Assembly: GCF_029577735.1 (NCBI RefSeq)
Contig: NZ_JARQTO010000008.1
Span: 1-64,000 of the forward strand
Reading direction: 5' to 3'
DNA from: Exercitatus varius
GTDB lineage: Bacteria; Pseudomonadota; Gammaproteobacteria; Enterobacterales; Pasteurellaceae
DNA: 64,000 bases
The position numbers and the translations under genes were made by a program. The notes beneath the pieces were generated by a model that saw only the letters and a program-made list of their open reading frames with translations, was not told the origin of the DNA and did no database searches. Below, in pieces: positions 8,451 to 17,150 of this stretch (the stretch's first letter is position 1; each line of letters starts with the position of its first letter).

Positions 8451-9328
8451 CTTTATATTATCTGATAATAATTTTCGGTTTGCTGCTATTCGCTTATACG
8501 GCGATTAGCCTGAGTTCCGCCAAGAAGAAAGTTAATCAGCATGATAATTCCTTTAAAAAATTAAGCGAATATTTTGATCAGGTAAAACTTAAAGTTACGC
8601 TCTGGAAATATTATTTTACCGCCGGCAACGAACGGAATTTTCTGAGAAATATATTATTAACCATAATTATATTTTTCTTTTTCCATGTTCTGAATTATTT
8701 ATATCTGAAAATAGATAAATTTATCTTTTTAGCCGTATTTATTTTCCTTTTCCTGACTATCGTATGGAAACTGGGACAACGGCGGAACAGAAAGGAATTT
8801 GAAGAAATGTTTCCCGAAGTGATTCAGATTCTTAACTCCGCAACTTCCTCCGGCGCAGGCTTATTGCAAGCGCTGGAACGCTGCGGTAAAGACATTAGCG
8901 GACAGATCGGGGAAGAATTTACCAACGTTCATAAACGTCTGGCCATCGGCGAGGATCCGACTTCGGTGTTTGAAGACAGTTACACCCGTTATCCTTATAA
9001 AGAATATTATTTCTTTATCACTATTATTCGGGTAAATCTGGATAAAGGCGGACAAATGCGGGAAGTCATCATGCGTTTGGGACGAGTTATTGCGGACAGC
9101 AAAAAAATGGAAAAAAAGAAAAGCGCAATGACTTCCGAAGCCAGAATGTCGGCAATGATTGTGGCATCGTTTCCCGTGGCATTCTTTATTTTCATGAAAT
9201 TTATGATGCCGGAAAATTTTGATTTTTTATTAAACGATCCGGGCGGGCGGATGATTCTGTATTACGTATTAGGCAGTGAAGTACTGGGCATGCTGATTAT
9301 CTGGTGGTTAATGAGGAAAGCGACATGA
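8447..9328 (+). CDS. tadB: Tad inner-membrane platform protein TadB
   Basis: One of two polytopic proteins that form the inner-membrane base of the Flp machine. 293 residues: an N-terminal membrane segment (1-22), a pair at about 70-105, a cytoplasmic T2SSF domain (about 125-250, with the TSSGAGLLQALE string) and C-terminal membrane segments. AT-rich codon use like its neighbours. Overlaps tadA and tadC by 4 bp each. Confidence 0.9.
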   Translation: MTLYYLIIIFGLLLFAYTAISLSSAKKKVNQHDNSFKKLSEYFDQVKLKVTLWKYYFTAGNERNFLRNILLTIIIFFFFHVLNYLYLKIDKFIFLAVFIFLFLTIVWKLGQRRNRKEFEEMFPEVIQILNSATSSGAGLLQALERCGKDISGQIGEEFTNVHKRLAIGEDPTSVFEDSYTRYPYKEYYFFITIIRVNLDKGGQMREVIMRLGRVIADSKKMEKKKSAMTSEARMSAMIVASFPVAFFIFMKFMMPENFDFLLNDPGGRMILYYVLGSEVLGMLIIWWLMRKAT

Positions 9329-10179
9329 AAATGGGATCCTTATTATTTTATCTTTCACTGATATTATCAGGCTTTATCATATTTTTATTAGCGGTTTCAA
9401 ATAAGAAAAAATTAACCCGTAATAAAGATATTCTTTCCGGTACCTACCCGAAAGAAAAAGCCAACAAAGAACCTCAGGGTAACAAAAATAAACAACAGGT
9501 AGAATTAGAACAGTTATTAATTACGAATAATAAATTATTAAATACATTAAACGAAGTAGATAAGAATATTAAACTGAAACTGTTTATTACTCTGTTATTA
9601 ACGGGAATTTACGTATTGTTTAATCCGGAGTCGGATCGAAAAGAGTTGGCAATTGCAGGCGCGGTTATTTTTGTGTTGACGATATTAATACCCGGCTCTT
9701 TAGCCAATATGATCTTGAAACGCAAAATTAAAAATATGATGACGGATCTGCCCAGCTTTGTGGATTTAGTAGCGATCTGCGTGCAAACCGGGATGACCAT
9801 TAATGCGGCTTTATTACGTGTTGCCGAAGACTTTAAAGTGCTGAATCCCGATTTAAGTTATGTCATGCTCCGAGTTATCCGCAAAGCGGAAATTGTCGGT
9901 TTACTCTCGGCATTGGATACTCTGGCGGTCTCCTTACCGACCCGGGAAATTCGAATGTTTACTACCGTATTGCAGCAAAGTTTAAATTTCGGTTCTTCAA
10001 TTTACGGTCATTTATTGCAATTGTCATCGGATATGAGGGAACTGCAACTGCTGACTATCGAAGAACACTTGGGTACGCTTTCCGCGAAGATGAGCGTACC
10101 GCTGATTATATTCATTATGTTTCCGATTATTATTTTAATTGTCGCACCTGGTGTGATGAGGGTATTTCCAAATGTTTAA
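9325..10179 (+). CDS. tadC: Tad inner-membrane platform protein TadC
   Basis: Partner of TadB in the inner-membrane platform. A longer frame opens with GTG at 9304, but the ATG at 9325 is preferred: it has GAGGAA 5 nt upstream and forms the ATGA overlap with the tadB stop. That gives 284 residues. Membrane segments are at about 5-24, 80-97 and 102-122 and near the C-terminus (PLIIFIMFPIIILIV); the T2SSF domain is between (LPSFVDLVAICVQTG). The tadD start overlaps the last 8 bp. Confidence 0.9.
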   Translation: MKMGSLLFYLSLILSGFIIFLLAVSNKKKLTRNKDILSGTYPKEKANKEPQGNKNKQQVELEQLLITNNKLLNTLNEVDKNIKLKLFITLLLTGIYVLFNPESDRKELAIAGAVIFVLTILIPGSLANMILKRKIKNMMTDLPSFVDLVAICVQTGMTINAALLRVAEDFKVLNPDLSYVMLRVIRKAEIVGLLSALDTLAVSLPTREIRMFTTVLQQSLNFGSSIYGHLLQLSSDMRELQLLTIEEHLGTLSAKMSVPLIIFIMFPIIILIVAPGVMRVFPNV

Positions 10180-10939
10180 CAACTCAACAAAAAAAGTATT
10201 ATTTTTATCTTTAATTTTTGCTCTTGGCGGTTGCTCGGTTCTTCCTATGAGTCAATCCGAAAGTATTGCCGCAAAAGAAAAACTCTATCAATCCACAAAT
10301 AATCACAGCGGTTTGATTTCCCTTTACCGCGAACAGTTAAAAACGGAAGAAAATAACGCCGTACGTTATAAGCTGGCATTAGCTTATTATCAAAAAGGAG
10401 ACAGCCAATCCTCATTGGATTACTTACAGCCTTTACTGGATGAGAAAAATATTTATTTTACCTCGGCGACCGTATTACAGATTCGTAATTTAATTCAATT
10501 GAAGAAATATCATGAAGCCATTGATCTTTCCACTATGCTGATAAATAAACATCCGCATATTTCCGAAGCCTATAATTTACGCGGTATTGCTAATGCGCAA
10601 CTCGGCAACTATAAAAGCGCCGAACAGGATATTCATGCCGCCAGAAAACATTTTATTAACGATGTGATTGCTATTAATAATCTCGCCATGCTGAAAATCA
10701 TTAACGGCGAATACAGAGGCGCGGTGAACTTGTTATTACCGCAATATTTGAACGGCGTAAAAGAACAGCGTCTGGTTCATAATCTGGTATTCGCCCTGGT
10801 TAAGAGCGGAGATACGGATTACGCACTGGATATCATCAAAAAAGAAAACCTAAACACTTCACCGAAAGATTTGGTCAACGCCTTAAAAAATACCGAAAAA
10901 GTGGGCAATACCGGCACACCGGTACGGCCTAGAAGATAA
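10172..10939 (+). CDS. tadD: Flp pilus lipoprotein TadD (TPR)
   Basis: Lipoprotein with tetratricopeptide repeats, required for pilus assembly and thought to stabilise secretin or inner-membrane parts. 255 residues with a lipoprotein signal: basic N-terminus, hydrophobic core and FALGGC at Cys21. TPR-like helices cover about residues 30-225 (RYKLALAYYQKGDSQSSLDYL; AYNLRGIANAQLGNYKSAEQD). The tail TPVRPRR is disordered. With RcpB missing, TadD is the only lipoprotein of this locus and a candidate pilotin-like partner for RcpA (inference). Confidence 0.88.
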   Translation: MFNNSTKKVLFLSLIFALGGCSVLPMSQSESIAAKEKLYQSTNNHSGLISLYREQLKTEENNAVRYKLALAYYQKGDSQSSLDYLQPLLDEKNIYFTSATVLQIRNLIQLKKYHEAIDLSTMLINKHPHISEAYNLRGIANAQLGNYKSAEQDIHAARKHFINDVIAINNLAMLKIINGEYRGAVNLLLPQYLNGVKEQRLVHNLVFALVKSGDTDYALDIIKKENLNTSPKDLVNALKNTEKVGNTGTPVRPRR

Positions 10940-10968
10940 TCCTTTAACCCACAATCGGGGGCGGAAAA

Positions 10969-11508
10969 ATGAACAAAATAAAACAACTGTTATTTTGCCG
11001 GAAAGGAGTTTCCACCATTGAATTTACCTTAACCGTCGGTATTTTCTTTATGGTTGTGTTTATGATTCTCGAACTCGCCCGCTTAACATTATTTACCGCT
11101 TATTGGGATTATCTGTTAACGGAAACCGTACGGATAACTAAAAACCAACGGGCGGAAAATAACGATTACGCCGCATTGTTCAAACGGATTTTAACTGAAC
11201 AGCACCGGCAACAGGGTAACCCCGTATTAGCGCTTTTTGAGGTTCGGGACGAAAAGGTGGAGGCGAAAGTGGAATATGCGGAATCCGTTGATGATTTGGT
11301 GAATGAGGTCTTCAGACAACCTACCGTCGTTAACGGTGTAGCCGTTTCGCCGACCGGTGCAAACGCCAGTATCGCACGTTACAGCCTGAATTACAGTTAT
11401 CGGTTTTTAGTGCCGCTGCCTTTTATCGCTCAGGAATGGATTAGCCCGATGTTTAAACGGGAAATTTTTGTGGTGCAGGAATATGAACGAGACCAATTCA
11501 GATACTAA
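10969..11508 (+). CDS. tadE: Tad pseudopilin TadE
   Basis: Minor pilin-like protein of the Tad system, cut by TadV. 179 residues with a short leader ending RKG, then VSTIEFTLTVGIFF, the TadE form of the pilin motif with Glu at +5, and one hydrophobic segment to about residue 38. The rest is periplasmic. tadF starts inside its last codons (ATG at 11483, 26 bp overlap), so the two are translated together. Confidence 0.88.
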   Translation: MNKIKQLLFCRKGVSTIEFTLTVGIFFMVVFMILELARLTLFTAYWDYLLTETVRITKNQRAENNDYAALFKRILTEQHRQQGNPVLALFEVRDEKVEAKVEYAESVDDLVNEVFRQPTVVNGVAVSPTGANASIARYSLNYSYRFLVPLPFIAQEWISPMFKREIFVVQEYERDQFRY

Positions 11509-12077
11509 CCTTTTGCGCCGTTTTATTCGCCAACAAAGCGGATCCGTGACGATCGAATTCGTATTCATGCTGATTCTGCTTATTCTGATTCTGGCTTTTA
11601 TGGCGGATTTGGCAATTTTGCGNNATTTTGCGTTCGACCGCCGGTAGACTGGATAATATTTCCTACTCGCTGGCTAACATTTTGCGCGAACGGACTCAGT
11701 TATATAACGGCAACGAAAATCTCGCCACCGAACGGGTAAATAATCGTGACGTTACCCAATTCAAATCATTGGCGACCCGAATGGCGTTCGGCGATAAAAA
11801 CAGCAGCAAAAAAATCTATGTGGTTTTAGAGTACCTGGCGCCGGAAAACTCCACCTATCGGATAATCGGTGATACGGATAAATGCAAGCCTTATGAAGCC
11901 TTGCAAAACCTGGTTAATCTTTCGCCGCGTTCCGAAATGAATAATTCAAGAAAAATCCCCTTATACCAGGTTACCGTTTGCGTACCGAATTACAGCTTTT
12001 TCAGTACACTAGTTCCGGGCGTGGCAAAAAATATGGATGAAACGGTACGTTCTTCCTCCATTACGGTTTCCCGTTAA
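11483..12077 (+). CDS. tadF: Tad pseudopilin TadF (interrupted by assembly gap)
   Basis: Second pseudopilin. Read from ATG 11483: a short leader, then QQSGSVTIEFVFMLILLILI (pilin motif and membrane segment) up to DLAILR. At 11623-11624 there are two Ns, flanked by the same 8 bases ATTTTGCG on each side. As printed the frame hits a stop at once. Removing the Ns and one copy of ATTTTGCG (10 nt) joins LAILR to STAGRLDNISYS in frame and gives 194 residues to the stop at 12077. The most likely story is two overlapping contig ends glued with a nominal gap, not a real mutation. Resolved protein fits TadF in size and order. Confidence 0.85.
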
Positions 12078-12096
12078 TATTCAGAATAGGGAATGG

Positions 12097-13710
12097 ATGA
12101 TGAAAATAAAGAATTACACTGCGTTATTACGCTGGTTTTATCACAATGAACGTGGCGCCTATACGGTAATGATGGCAATTATGTCCTTCGCCTTGCTGGG
12201 TATCGTCGCCTTAACCGTTGACGGTTCGGGAATGCTGCTGGATAAAGCCCGCTTTTCACAGGGAATCGAACAAGCGGGATTGGCGTTAATGGCGGAAAAT
12301 AACTATTCCAGAACAAATGAAGAGCATGAGGATGTGCTTCGTCAGATAGTAACGAAAGAAGGATTATCATATGATGAGAAACTTAAAGAACAAAAAAAAG
12401 AGCGTAATCTGGAGTTGATTAGAGGCATAGTCCGTCATTACTATTATCCATCCACTTACTTTAAAGATAGTAAAGACATTGAGGATGAGTATGTCCCCAA
12501 ATGCGATAACCTAAAAGGTCCGAACGGCGAACAACTGAAAAGTATCGCTTGCGAAATTTCCGGTAAGTTTGAACGTCCTTCCTGGCTTTATCTCGGTAAA
12601 AATAACGGCTTAAGCTTTGCCGAAACCACCACCATTAATGCAAATAAAATCTACGTACAGAAAAATCTGGATGAAATTATCCCGATTGATTTAATGCTGG
12701 TGACGGACTTAAGCGGTTCCATGAATTCCAGTGTGGACGGAAGATATGGCACTGCTAAAATAACCATTCTTCGGGATGTCGTTTCCTCAATTGCGAAAGA
12801 GTTGCTTGAGCAAAATAATACTGAAGAAGGCAAAATAATCAGTAAATATAACCGAATCGGTTTTACTTCGTTTGCTTTTGGTGCGCAGCAGCAAAGTAAT
12901 TCTGCTAAATGTTATTTACCTTATGAAATAAAACCAAGCATAACGGTCCGTAATAACTACTATTATGATTACTATACGACTACTATACGCTATTCCGAAC
13001 TGCTTTCTTATATAGGCAAGAGTCAACAACGTTATTCTTATGCCACATTAGCACAGTTTTTCGATTTATTCGTCGATTACGATAAAACTATTGACTCAAT
13101 CGATTCTTTTAACGGAAAAGATTCTGACTATCTGATGAATTTTAATAAAAATTCATGGTGCTTAGGCAATGCAACCCGTATTAATTCCACTTATATCTGG
13201 GCGAAAAAGAATGAATCAACCGATCTTATCAATCGGTTTAATCAGGTTCAGGCTACAGGGGCGACATTATCCAGTTCCGGGTTATTGATCGGCGCAAATT
13301 TATTAACGAATACCAATCCTGATGAAGAAGCTCAACCGAGCAAATTAGGCGCCAATACACAGCGAATTATCTTGGTGCTTTCCGACGGAGCGGATCAACT
13401 TAGTGATGCCAACAGTTCGTTAAATATTACAAGTAATCTAATCAACCAAGGCATGTGCGAAAAAATCAAAAGTAAACTGGATTCATTGCAGGATAAAACC
13501 TATCTGGAACAACCGACCCGTATCGGTTTTGTCGCTTTTGGTTACGGTCCGTCGGGAACACAAAAGGCGGCATGGGAAAAATGTGTGGGCAAATATTATT
13601 ATGTTGCCAATAACAAGGAAGAACTTTTAGAATCTTTCAGAAAAATTATCGGTTTGGTGGAAGAAGTCGGCCACTCAATTTACCAGCCGCCGAGTTATTA
13701 CAGTAATTAA
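12097..13710 (+). CDS. tadG: Tad protein TadG with von Willebrand A domain
   Basis: Last gene of the tad locus; TadG is needed for full pilus formation and may reach into the periplasm. 537 residues: an N-terminal TadE/TadG-type membrane segment after RGAYTVMMAIMSFALLG, then a long periplasmic part with a vWA domain whose metal site is DLSGS (Asp204 to Ser208). A Tyr/Asp-rich stretch (about 285-345) looks like an insertion in the vWA fold. Start: two adjacent ATGs (12097, 12100) follow AGGGA; 12100 has the better spacing. An upstream ATG at 12037 overlaps tadF and lacks a ribosome site. Confidence 0.9.
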   Translation: MMKIKNYTALLRWFYHNERGAYTVMMAIMSFALLGIVALTVDGSGMLLDKARFSQGIEQAGLALMAENNYSRTNEEHEDVLRQIVTKEGLSYDEKLKEQKKERNLELIRGIVRHYYYPSTYFKDSKDIEDEYVPKCDNLKGPNGEQLKSIACEISGKFERPSWLYLGKNNGLSFAETTTINANKIYVQKNLDEIIPIDLMLVTDLSGSMNSSVDGRYGTAKITILRDVVSSIAKELLEQNNTEEGKIISKYNRIGFTSFAFGAQQQSNSAKCYLPYEIKPSITVRNNYYYDYYTTTIRYSELLSYIGKSQQRYSYATLAQFFDLFVDYDKTIDSIDSFNGKDSDYLMNFNKNSWCLGNATRINSTYIWAKKNESTDLINRFNQVQATGATLSSSGLLIGANLLTNTNPDEEAQPSKLGANTQRIILVLSDGADQLSDANSSLNITSNLINQGMCEKIKSKLDSLQDKTYLEQPTRIGFVAFGYGPSGTQKAAWEKCVGKYYYVANNKEELLESFRKIIGLVEEVGHSIYQPPSYYSN

Positions 13711-13730
13711 CGGAAAGCCTTTCCGTTAAT
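13706..13730 (+). terminator. hairpin at the end of tadG
   Basis: An 11-bp perfect stem, ATTAACGGAAA / TTTCCGTTAAT, with a 3-nt GCC loop that includes the tadG stop codon. No T run, but the next hairpin (13741-13766) has one; the two probably end the tad transcript together. Confidence 0.6.
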
Positions 13731-13740
13731 TACTCAAAAT

Positions 13741-13775
13741 ACCGCACTTTTGCTTAAAAGTGCGGTCAATTTTTT
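13741..13775. terminator. inverted uptake-signal terminator between tadG and araA
   Basis: ACCGCACTTTT (13741-13751), 4-nt loop, AAAAGTGCGGT (13756-13766), then CAATTTTTTC. Two uptake signals head to head form an 11-bp stem with a T run for the plus strand, and ATTTT on the other side for araA. Inverted uptake signals acting as terminators are well known in Haemophilus. Confidence 0.85.
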
Positions 13776-13786
13776 CATTGTTTTTT

Positions 13787-13828
13787 GAAACGGCATAGTA
13801 AAGCCAATGCCCGGCACTATGCCGTTTC
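13787..13828. repeat. 13-bp inverted repeat 3' of araA
   Basis: GAAACGGCATAGT (13787-13799) and ACTATGCCGTTTC (13816-13828) are perfect complements around a 16-nt loop, 4 bp beyond the araA stop. Not followed by a T run on either strand; probably a 3'-end protecting hairpin of the araBA message. Confidence 0.6.
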
Positions 13829-13832
13829 GTCC

Positions 13833-15320
13833 TTATTTATACGCCGCTTCATTCCAACGTAATTCATTTTTCAGTTGCGCCAGTTCCGTTTTTGCGTTGA
13901 TATGAATAAATTCAATGTCGAAATACTCCGCAAAGGTTCTCAGCATTTCCGCATCAATATCCAGACTGAATACGTTGTGGTGAGCGCCGCCGGATAAAAT
14001 CCAGGCCTGGGTGCCGGTGTCAAAGTCCGGTTCTAATTTCCAGAAAACATGACCAACCGGCAGATTCGGCATATCCTGCGGTTTATCCACGGCGTTCAGT
14101 TCGGCGGTAATCATTCTGAAACGATGACCTAAATCCACAATGGTAGAAGCGGTGGCTTTACCCGCTTTGCCGCTAAAAATCAGGCGAGTCGGATCGTCTT
14201 TGCCGCCGATGCCCAACGGTTTGATATCGAGAACCGGTTTATCTTTCGCAATAGACGGACAAACTTCCAGCATATGTGCGGCAAGCACCACTTCGTTATT
14301 GTCTTCCAGACTGTAGGTGTAATCCTCCATAAACGAGCAACCATTTGGTAAACCGTAACTCATCACTTTAACCGCGCGCACCAATGCGGCGGTTTTCCAG
14401 TCGCCTTCCGCACCGAAACCGTAACCTTGCGCCATCAGACGTTGAACCGCTAACCCCGGAAGCTGTTTCATGCCGTATAAATTCTGGAAGGTGTCGGTGA
14501 AGGCTTTGAATCCGCCTTTATCCAGGAATGCTTTTAAACCCAATTCAATGCGGGCGGAGTCAATCAGGGATTGGCGCTTTTCTCCGCCTTCTTTTAAGCT
14601 GTCCGTTAACCGATAAGCGGCTTCATATTCTTTAACCAGCGCCGCAACCTCTTCGTCATTGACCGCATTAATGCTGTCGACCAACTGATATACGCCGTAA
14701 CCGTTCACGCTATAACCGAATTTGATTTGCGCTTCCACTTTGTCCCCTTCAGTTACCGCCACTTCGCGCATATTATCGCCGAAGCGCGCCACTTTCAGGT
14801 GTTGTTGGTCGTAAATGGCCGCCAACACCCGCATCCAGCGATCGAGTTTTTGTTTCACGGATTCGCTTTGCCAATGACCGACCACAATGGTACGCGGTTT
14901 GCGCAAACGGGACACCATGAAACCGAATTCGCGGTCGCCGTGAGCGGTTTGGTGCAGATTCATATAATCCATATCAATTTCGTTCCAGGGAATATATTTG
15001 TTTAATTGAGTATGGAATTGCAACAACGGTTTATTTAAACGGGAAAGCCCCGCAATCCACATTTTCGCCGGCGAGAAAGTGTGCATCCAGGCAATCACGC
15101 CCACGCAGTTCTCTTCATAATTCGCCGCCCGACAGACGGACAGAATCTCTTCCGGCGTAGTAGCCAGCGGTTTTAATTGGATTCGGATAAAAGGATGTTG
15201 GTCGTTTAAATAGCGGCTAATCTGTTCCGCATCGGCGTTCACTTGTTTAAGCGCTTCATCGCCGTATAAGTCCTGACTGCCGACTACAAACCACACTTCC
15301 AGTTTTTTAAGAAATTCCAT
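13833..15320 (-). CDS. araA: L-arabinose isomerase
   Basis: Converts L-arabinose to L-ribulose, the first step of arabinose use; Mn-dependent, cytoplasmic. 495 residues, close to the E. coli enzyme. Start at MEFLKKLEVWF with AGGAG upstream; a longer frame to 15440 overlaps araB and is not needed. Seen motifs: GSQDLYG near the N-terminus, QFHTQLN, GAEGDWKTAALVRA and FMEDYTYSL with metal-binding glutamates, and the C-terminal SGGAHHNVFS histidine region. It follows araB by 19 bp. No araD is in the window, so ribulose-5-phosphate epimerase must be encoded elsewhere. Confidence 0.96.
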   Translation of the reverse strand: MEFLKKLEVWFVVGSQDLYGDEALKQVNADAEQISRYLNDQHPFIRIQLKPLATTPEEILSVCRAANYEENCVGVIAWMHTFSPAKMWIAGLSRLNKPLLQFHTQLNKYIPWNEIDMDYMNLHQTAHGDREFGFMVSRLRKPRTIVVGHWQSESVKQKLDRWMRVLAAIYDQQHLKVARFGDNMREVAVTEGDKVEAQIKFGYSVNGYGVYQLVDSINAVNDEEVAALVKEYEAAYRLTDSLKEGGEKRQSLIDSARIELGLKAFLDKGGFKAFTDTFQNLYGMKQLPGLAVQRLMAQGYGFGAEGDWKTAALVRAVKVMSYGLPNGCSFMEDYTYSLEDNNEVVLAAHMLEVCPSIAKDKPVLDIKPLGIGGKDDPTRLIFSGKAGKATASTIVDLGHRFRMITAELNAVDKPQDMPNLPVGHVFWKLEPDFDTGTQAWILSGGAHHNVFSLDIDAEMLRTFAEYFDIEFIHINAKTELAQLKNELRWNEAAYK

Positions 15321-15339
15321 AATATTCTCCTGATTCGTT

Positions 15340-16944
15340 TTAAATAGCATGACGCAAGGTATCGACCGCCGTTTGCACAACGGGAATGCCTTGTTGATAA
15401 TATTGCATAAATTCCGCGTAGCCTTTCGCCATTTCTTCATCCGGTTGCGAAACGAATATTTCGGCTTGAGCGAAAATATGGTCGTCGAGGTAATCTTCTA
15501 AAGATTGCCCCGCCTGATAAGCGGTTAAATAATTTGCCAGCAACGCGATTCCCCAAGCACCGCCTTCGTTTGCGGTTTTCATTACGGCTACCGGAACGTT
15601 AATCGCCGAAGCAAGAATTTTTGAGGCGACATTCGGGGTTTTGAAAATACCGCCGTGACCGAGAATCTGCGCGATATTAACCTTTTCCCGTTGAATAAGA
15701 ATATCGACGCCTAATTTCATAGCGCCGAACGCGCCGTATAAATGGGTTCGGATAAAATTAGCCAAAGTAAAACGGGCATTGGCCGGATGCATAAAAATCG
15801 GGCAACCTTCGGCTAAGCCTACGCTGTGTTCGCCGGAATAGAAGCCGTAAGACAATAAACCGCCGCAGTTCGCGTCTCCGTCCAAGGCCTGCAGGAAAAG
15901 AGTTTCGTATAACTTATCCGTTTCAACTTCCGCGCCAAAGGCCTTTAACGTTTCGCCGAAAAGGCGAATCCAGGCGTTAATGTCCGAGCTGCAGTTATTG
16001 GCGTGCGCCATGGCGACGAGTTTGCCCGCCGGCGTGGTGACCATATCCAATTGTTCATACACTCTGGAAAGCGCTTTTTCCAGCACAATCATGGCGAAAG
16101 CCGATGTGCCGGCGGAAATATTTCCGGTATTGGTTTTAATGCTGTTGGTGGCCACCATGCCGGTTCCCGCATCGCCTTCCGGCGGACAAAACGGAATGCC
16201 CGCCTGTAATCGCCCCGTCGGATCGAGCCATTTTGCGCCCTGTTCCGTTAGATAACCGGCGGTCTGCCCGGCCGTTAATACCTGCGGTAAAATGCAGTCG
16301 ATTTTCCAGGGATAGGATTGCGGCGCAATGAGATCGTCAAACCGCTCGAGCATGTTTTGATCATAATCGCCGGTTTGCGGATCAATGGGAAACATGCCGG
16401 ACGCTTCGCCCACACCGAGCACTTTTTCACCGGTTAGCTGCCAATGCACGTAACCCGCCAGCGTCGTGAGATAGTCAATTTTTCCCACATGCTCCTCTTG
16501 ATTTAAGATCGCCTGATATAGATGAGAAATACTCCAACGTTGGGGAATGTTGTAGTTAAAAAGTGCGGTCAATTTTTGCGAAGATTTTTGCGTAATATTA
16601 TTGCGCCAGGTTCTGAATTCAACCAGCTGGTTACCTTGCTTATCGAAAGGCAAATAGCCGTGCATCATGCCGCTGATACCGATAGCTTTGGCGCGGGTAA
16701 GCGCCGTGCCGTATCGTTCCTGCACCTGATTTGCCAAATCTCGGTAGGCTTGTTGCAGCCCTTGGCGGATTTCGCTTTGCGGATACGTCCAGATTCCGTC
16801 GGTAAAGTGATTTTCCCAGGTAAAGCCACCAGTTGCCAGAATATCGCCGCGGCCATTAATCAGCACGGCTTTAATCCGAGTGGAACCGAATTCGATTCCG
16901 ATGGATGCCTCGCCTGAAGCAATTGCGGTTTTTGCCTCTTGCAT
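15340..16944 (-). CDS. araB: FGGY-family ribulokinase (AraB role)
   Basis: Sugar kinase expected to phosphorylate L-ribulose. 534 residues, shorter than E. coli AraB (566) and of a different FGGY branch, resembling the ~530-residue ribulokinases of Bacteroidetes and some Pasteurellaceae. The N-terminal ATPase half shows SIGIEFGSTRIKAVLI, the middle ISGMMHGYLP, and the C-terminal half GHGGIFKTPNVASKIL and ANEGGAWGIALLA. GGGAG lies 8 nt before the ATG. First gene after a pBAD-like promoter and directly upstream of araA, which is the main support for the substrate. An araD is lacking here. Confidence 0.8.
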   Translation of the reverse strand: MQEAKTAIASGEASIGIEFGSTRIKAVLINGRGDILATGGFTWENHFTDGIWTYPQSEIRQGLQQAYRDLANQVQERYGTALTRAKAIGISGMMHGYLPFDKQGNQLVEFRTWRNNITQKSSQKLTALFNYNIPQRWSISHLYQAILNQEEHVGKIDYLTTLAGYVHWQLTGEKVLGVGEASGMFPIDPQTGDYDQNMLERFDDLIAPQSYPWKIDCILPQVLTAGQTAGYLTEQGAKWLDPTGRLQAGIPFCPPEGDAGTGMVATNSIKTNTGNISAGTSAFAMIVLEKALSRVYEQLDMVTTPAGKLVAMAHANNCSSDINAWIRLFGETLKAFGAEVETDKLYETLFLQALDGDANCGGLLSYGFYSGEHSVGLAEGCPIFMHPANARFTLANFIRTHLYGAFGAMKLGVDILIQREKVNIAQILGHGGIFKTPNVASKILASAINVPVAVMKTANEGGAWGIALLANYLTAYQAGQSLEDYLDDHIFAQAEIFVSQPDEEMAKGYAEFMQYYQQGIPVVQTAVDTLRHAI

Positions 16945-17012
16945 ATTGATTACTCCCGATTCTGTCGTAACAAAAGTGATGGCAATGCGTTTATGCCACG
17001 CCGTCAGACTGT

Positions 17013-17042
17013 AGAGTAGATCTTATTGCATAGAATCGTTAG
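17013..17042 (-). promoter_or_regulatory. araBA promoter core
   Basis: On the minus strand, -35 CTAACG (17037-17042), 18 bp, -10 TACTCT (17013-17018). E. coli pBAD has CTGACG, 18 bp, TACTGT. Leads to araB about 60 bp downstream. Confidence 0.75.
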
Positions 17043-17077
17043 CGTGGAATAAGCTATATATATGGATAATCCGGCTG
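17040..17077 (-). promoter_or_regulatory. AraC operator araI1-araI2 type
   Basis: Minus strand: CAGC-N7-TCCATA (half-site 1, 17061-17077), 4 bp, then TAGC... (half-site 2 starting at 17056). Consensus for araI1 is TAGC-N7-TCCATA and the two E. coli half-sites are 21 bp apart, exactly as here. Half-site 2 overlaps the -35 hexamer, as in pBAD. Its orientation points at araB. Confidence 0.8.
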
Positions 17078-17089
17078 CGAGAAACAAGA

Positions 17090-17105
17090 TGAGAGCCGGA
17101 TCACT
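17090..17105 (-). promoter_or_regulatory. putative CRP site upstream of araBA
   Basis: AGTGA-N6-TCTCA on the minus strand matches the CRP consensus at 8 of 10 positions. Its centre is about 92 bp before the predicted start of transcription, close to the -93 position of CRP at E. coli pBAD. Confidence 0.6.
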
Positions 17106-17150
17106 TTTTCAAAAACTCATCAAATTTCGCCCGCACTTTATGCGCCCGGG

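Noticed and set aside
11483..12077. tadF as a true pseudogene
   Set aside because: The break coincides with Ns flanked by an 8-base duplication; removing 10 nt restores a full-length protein.
13787..13828. 13-bp inverted repeat as an insertion-sequence end
   Set aside because: No transposase, no target duplication, and the position right after a stop codon suits a 3'-end hairpin.
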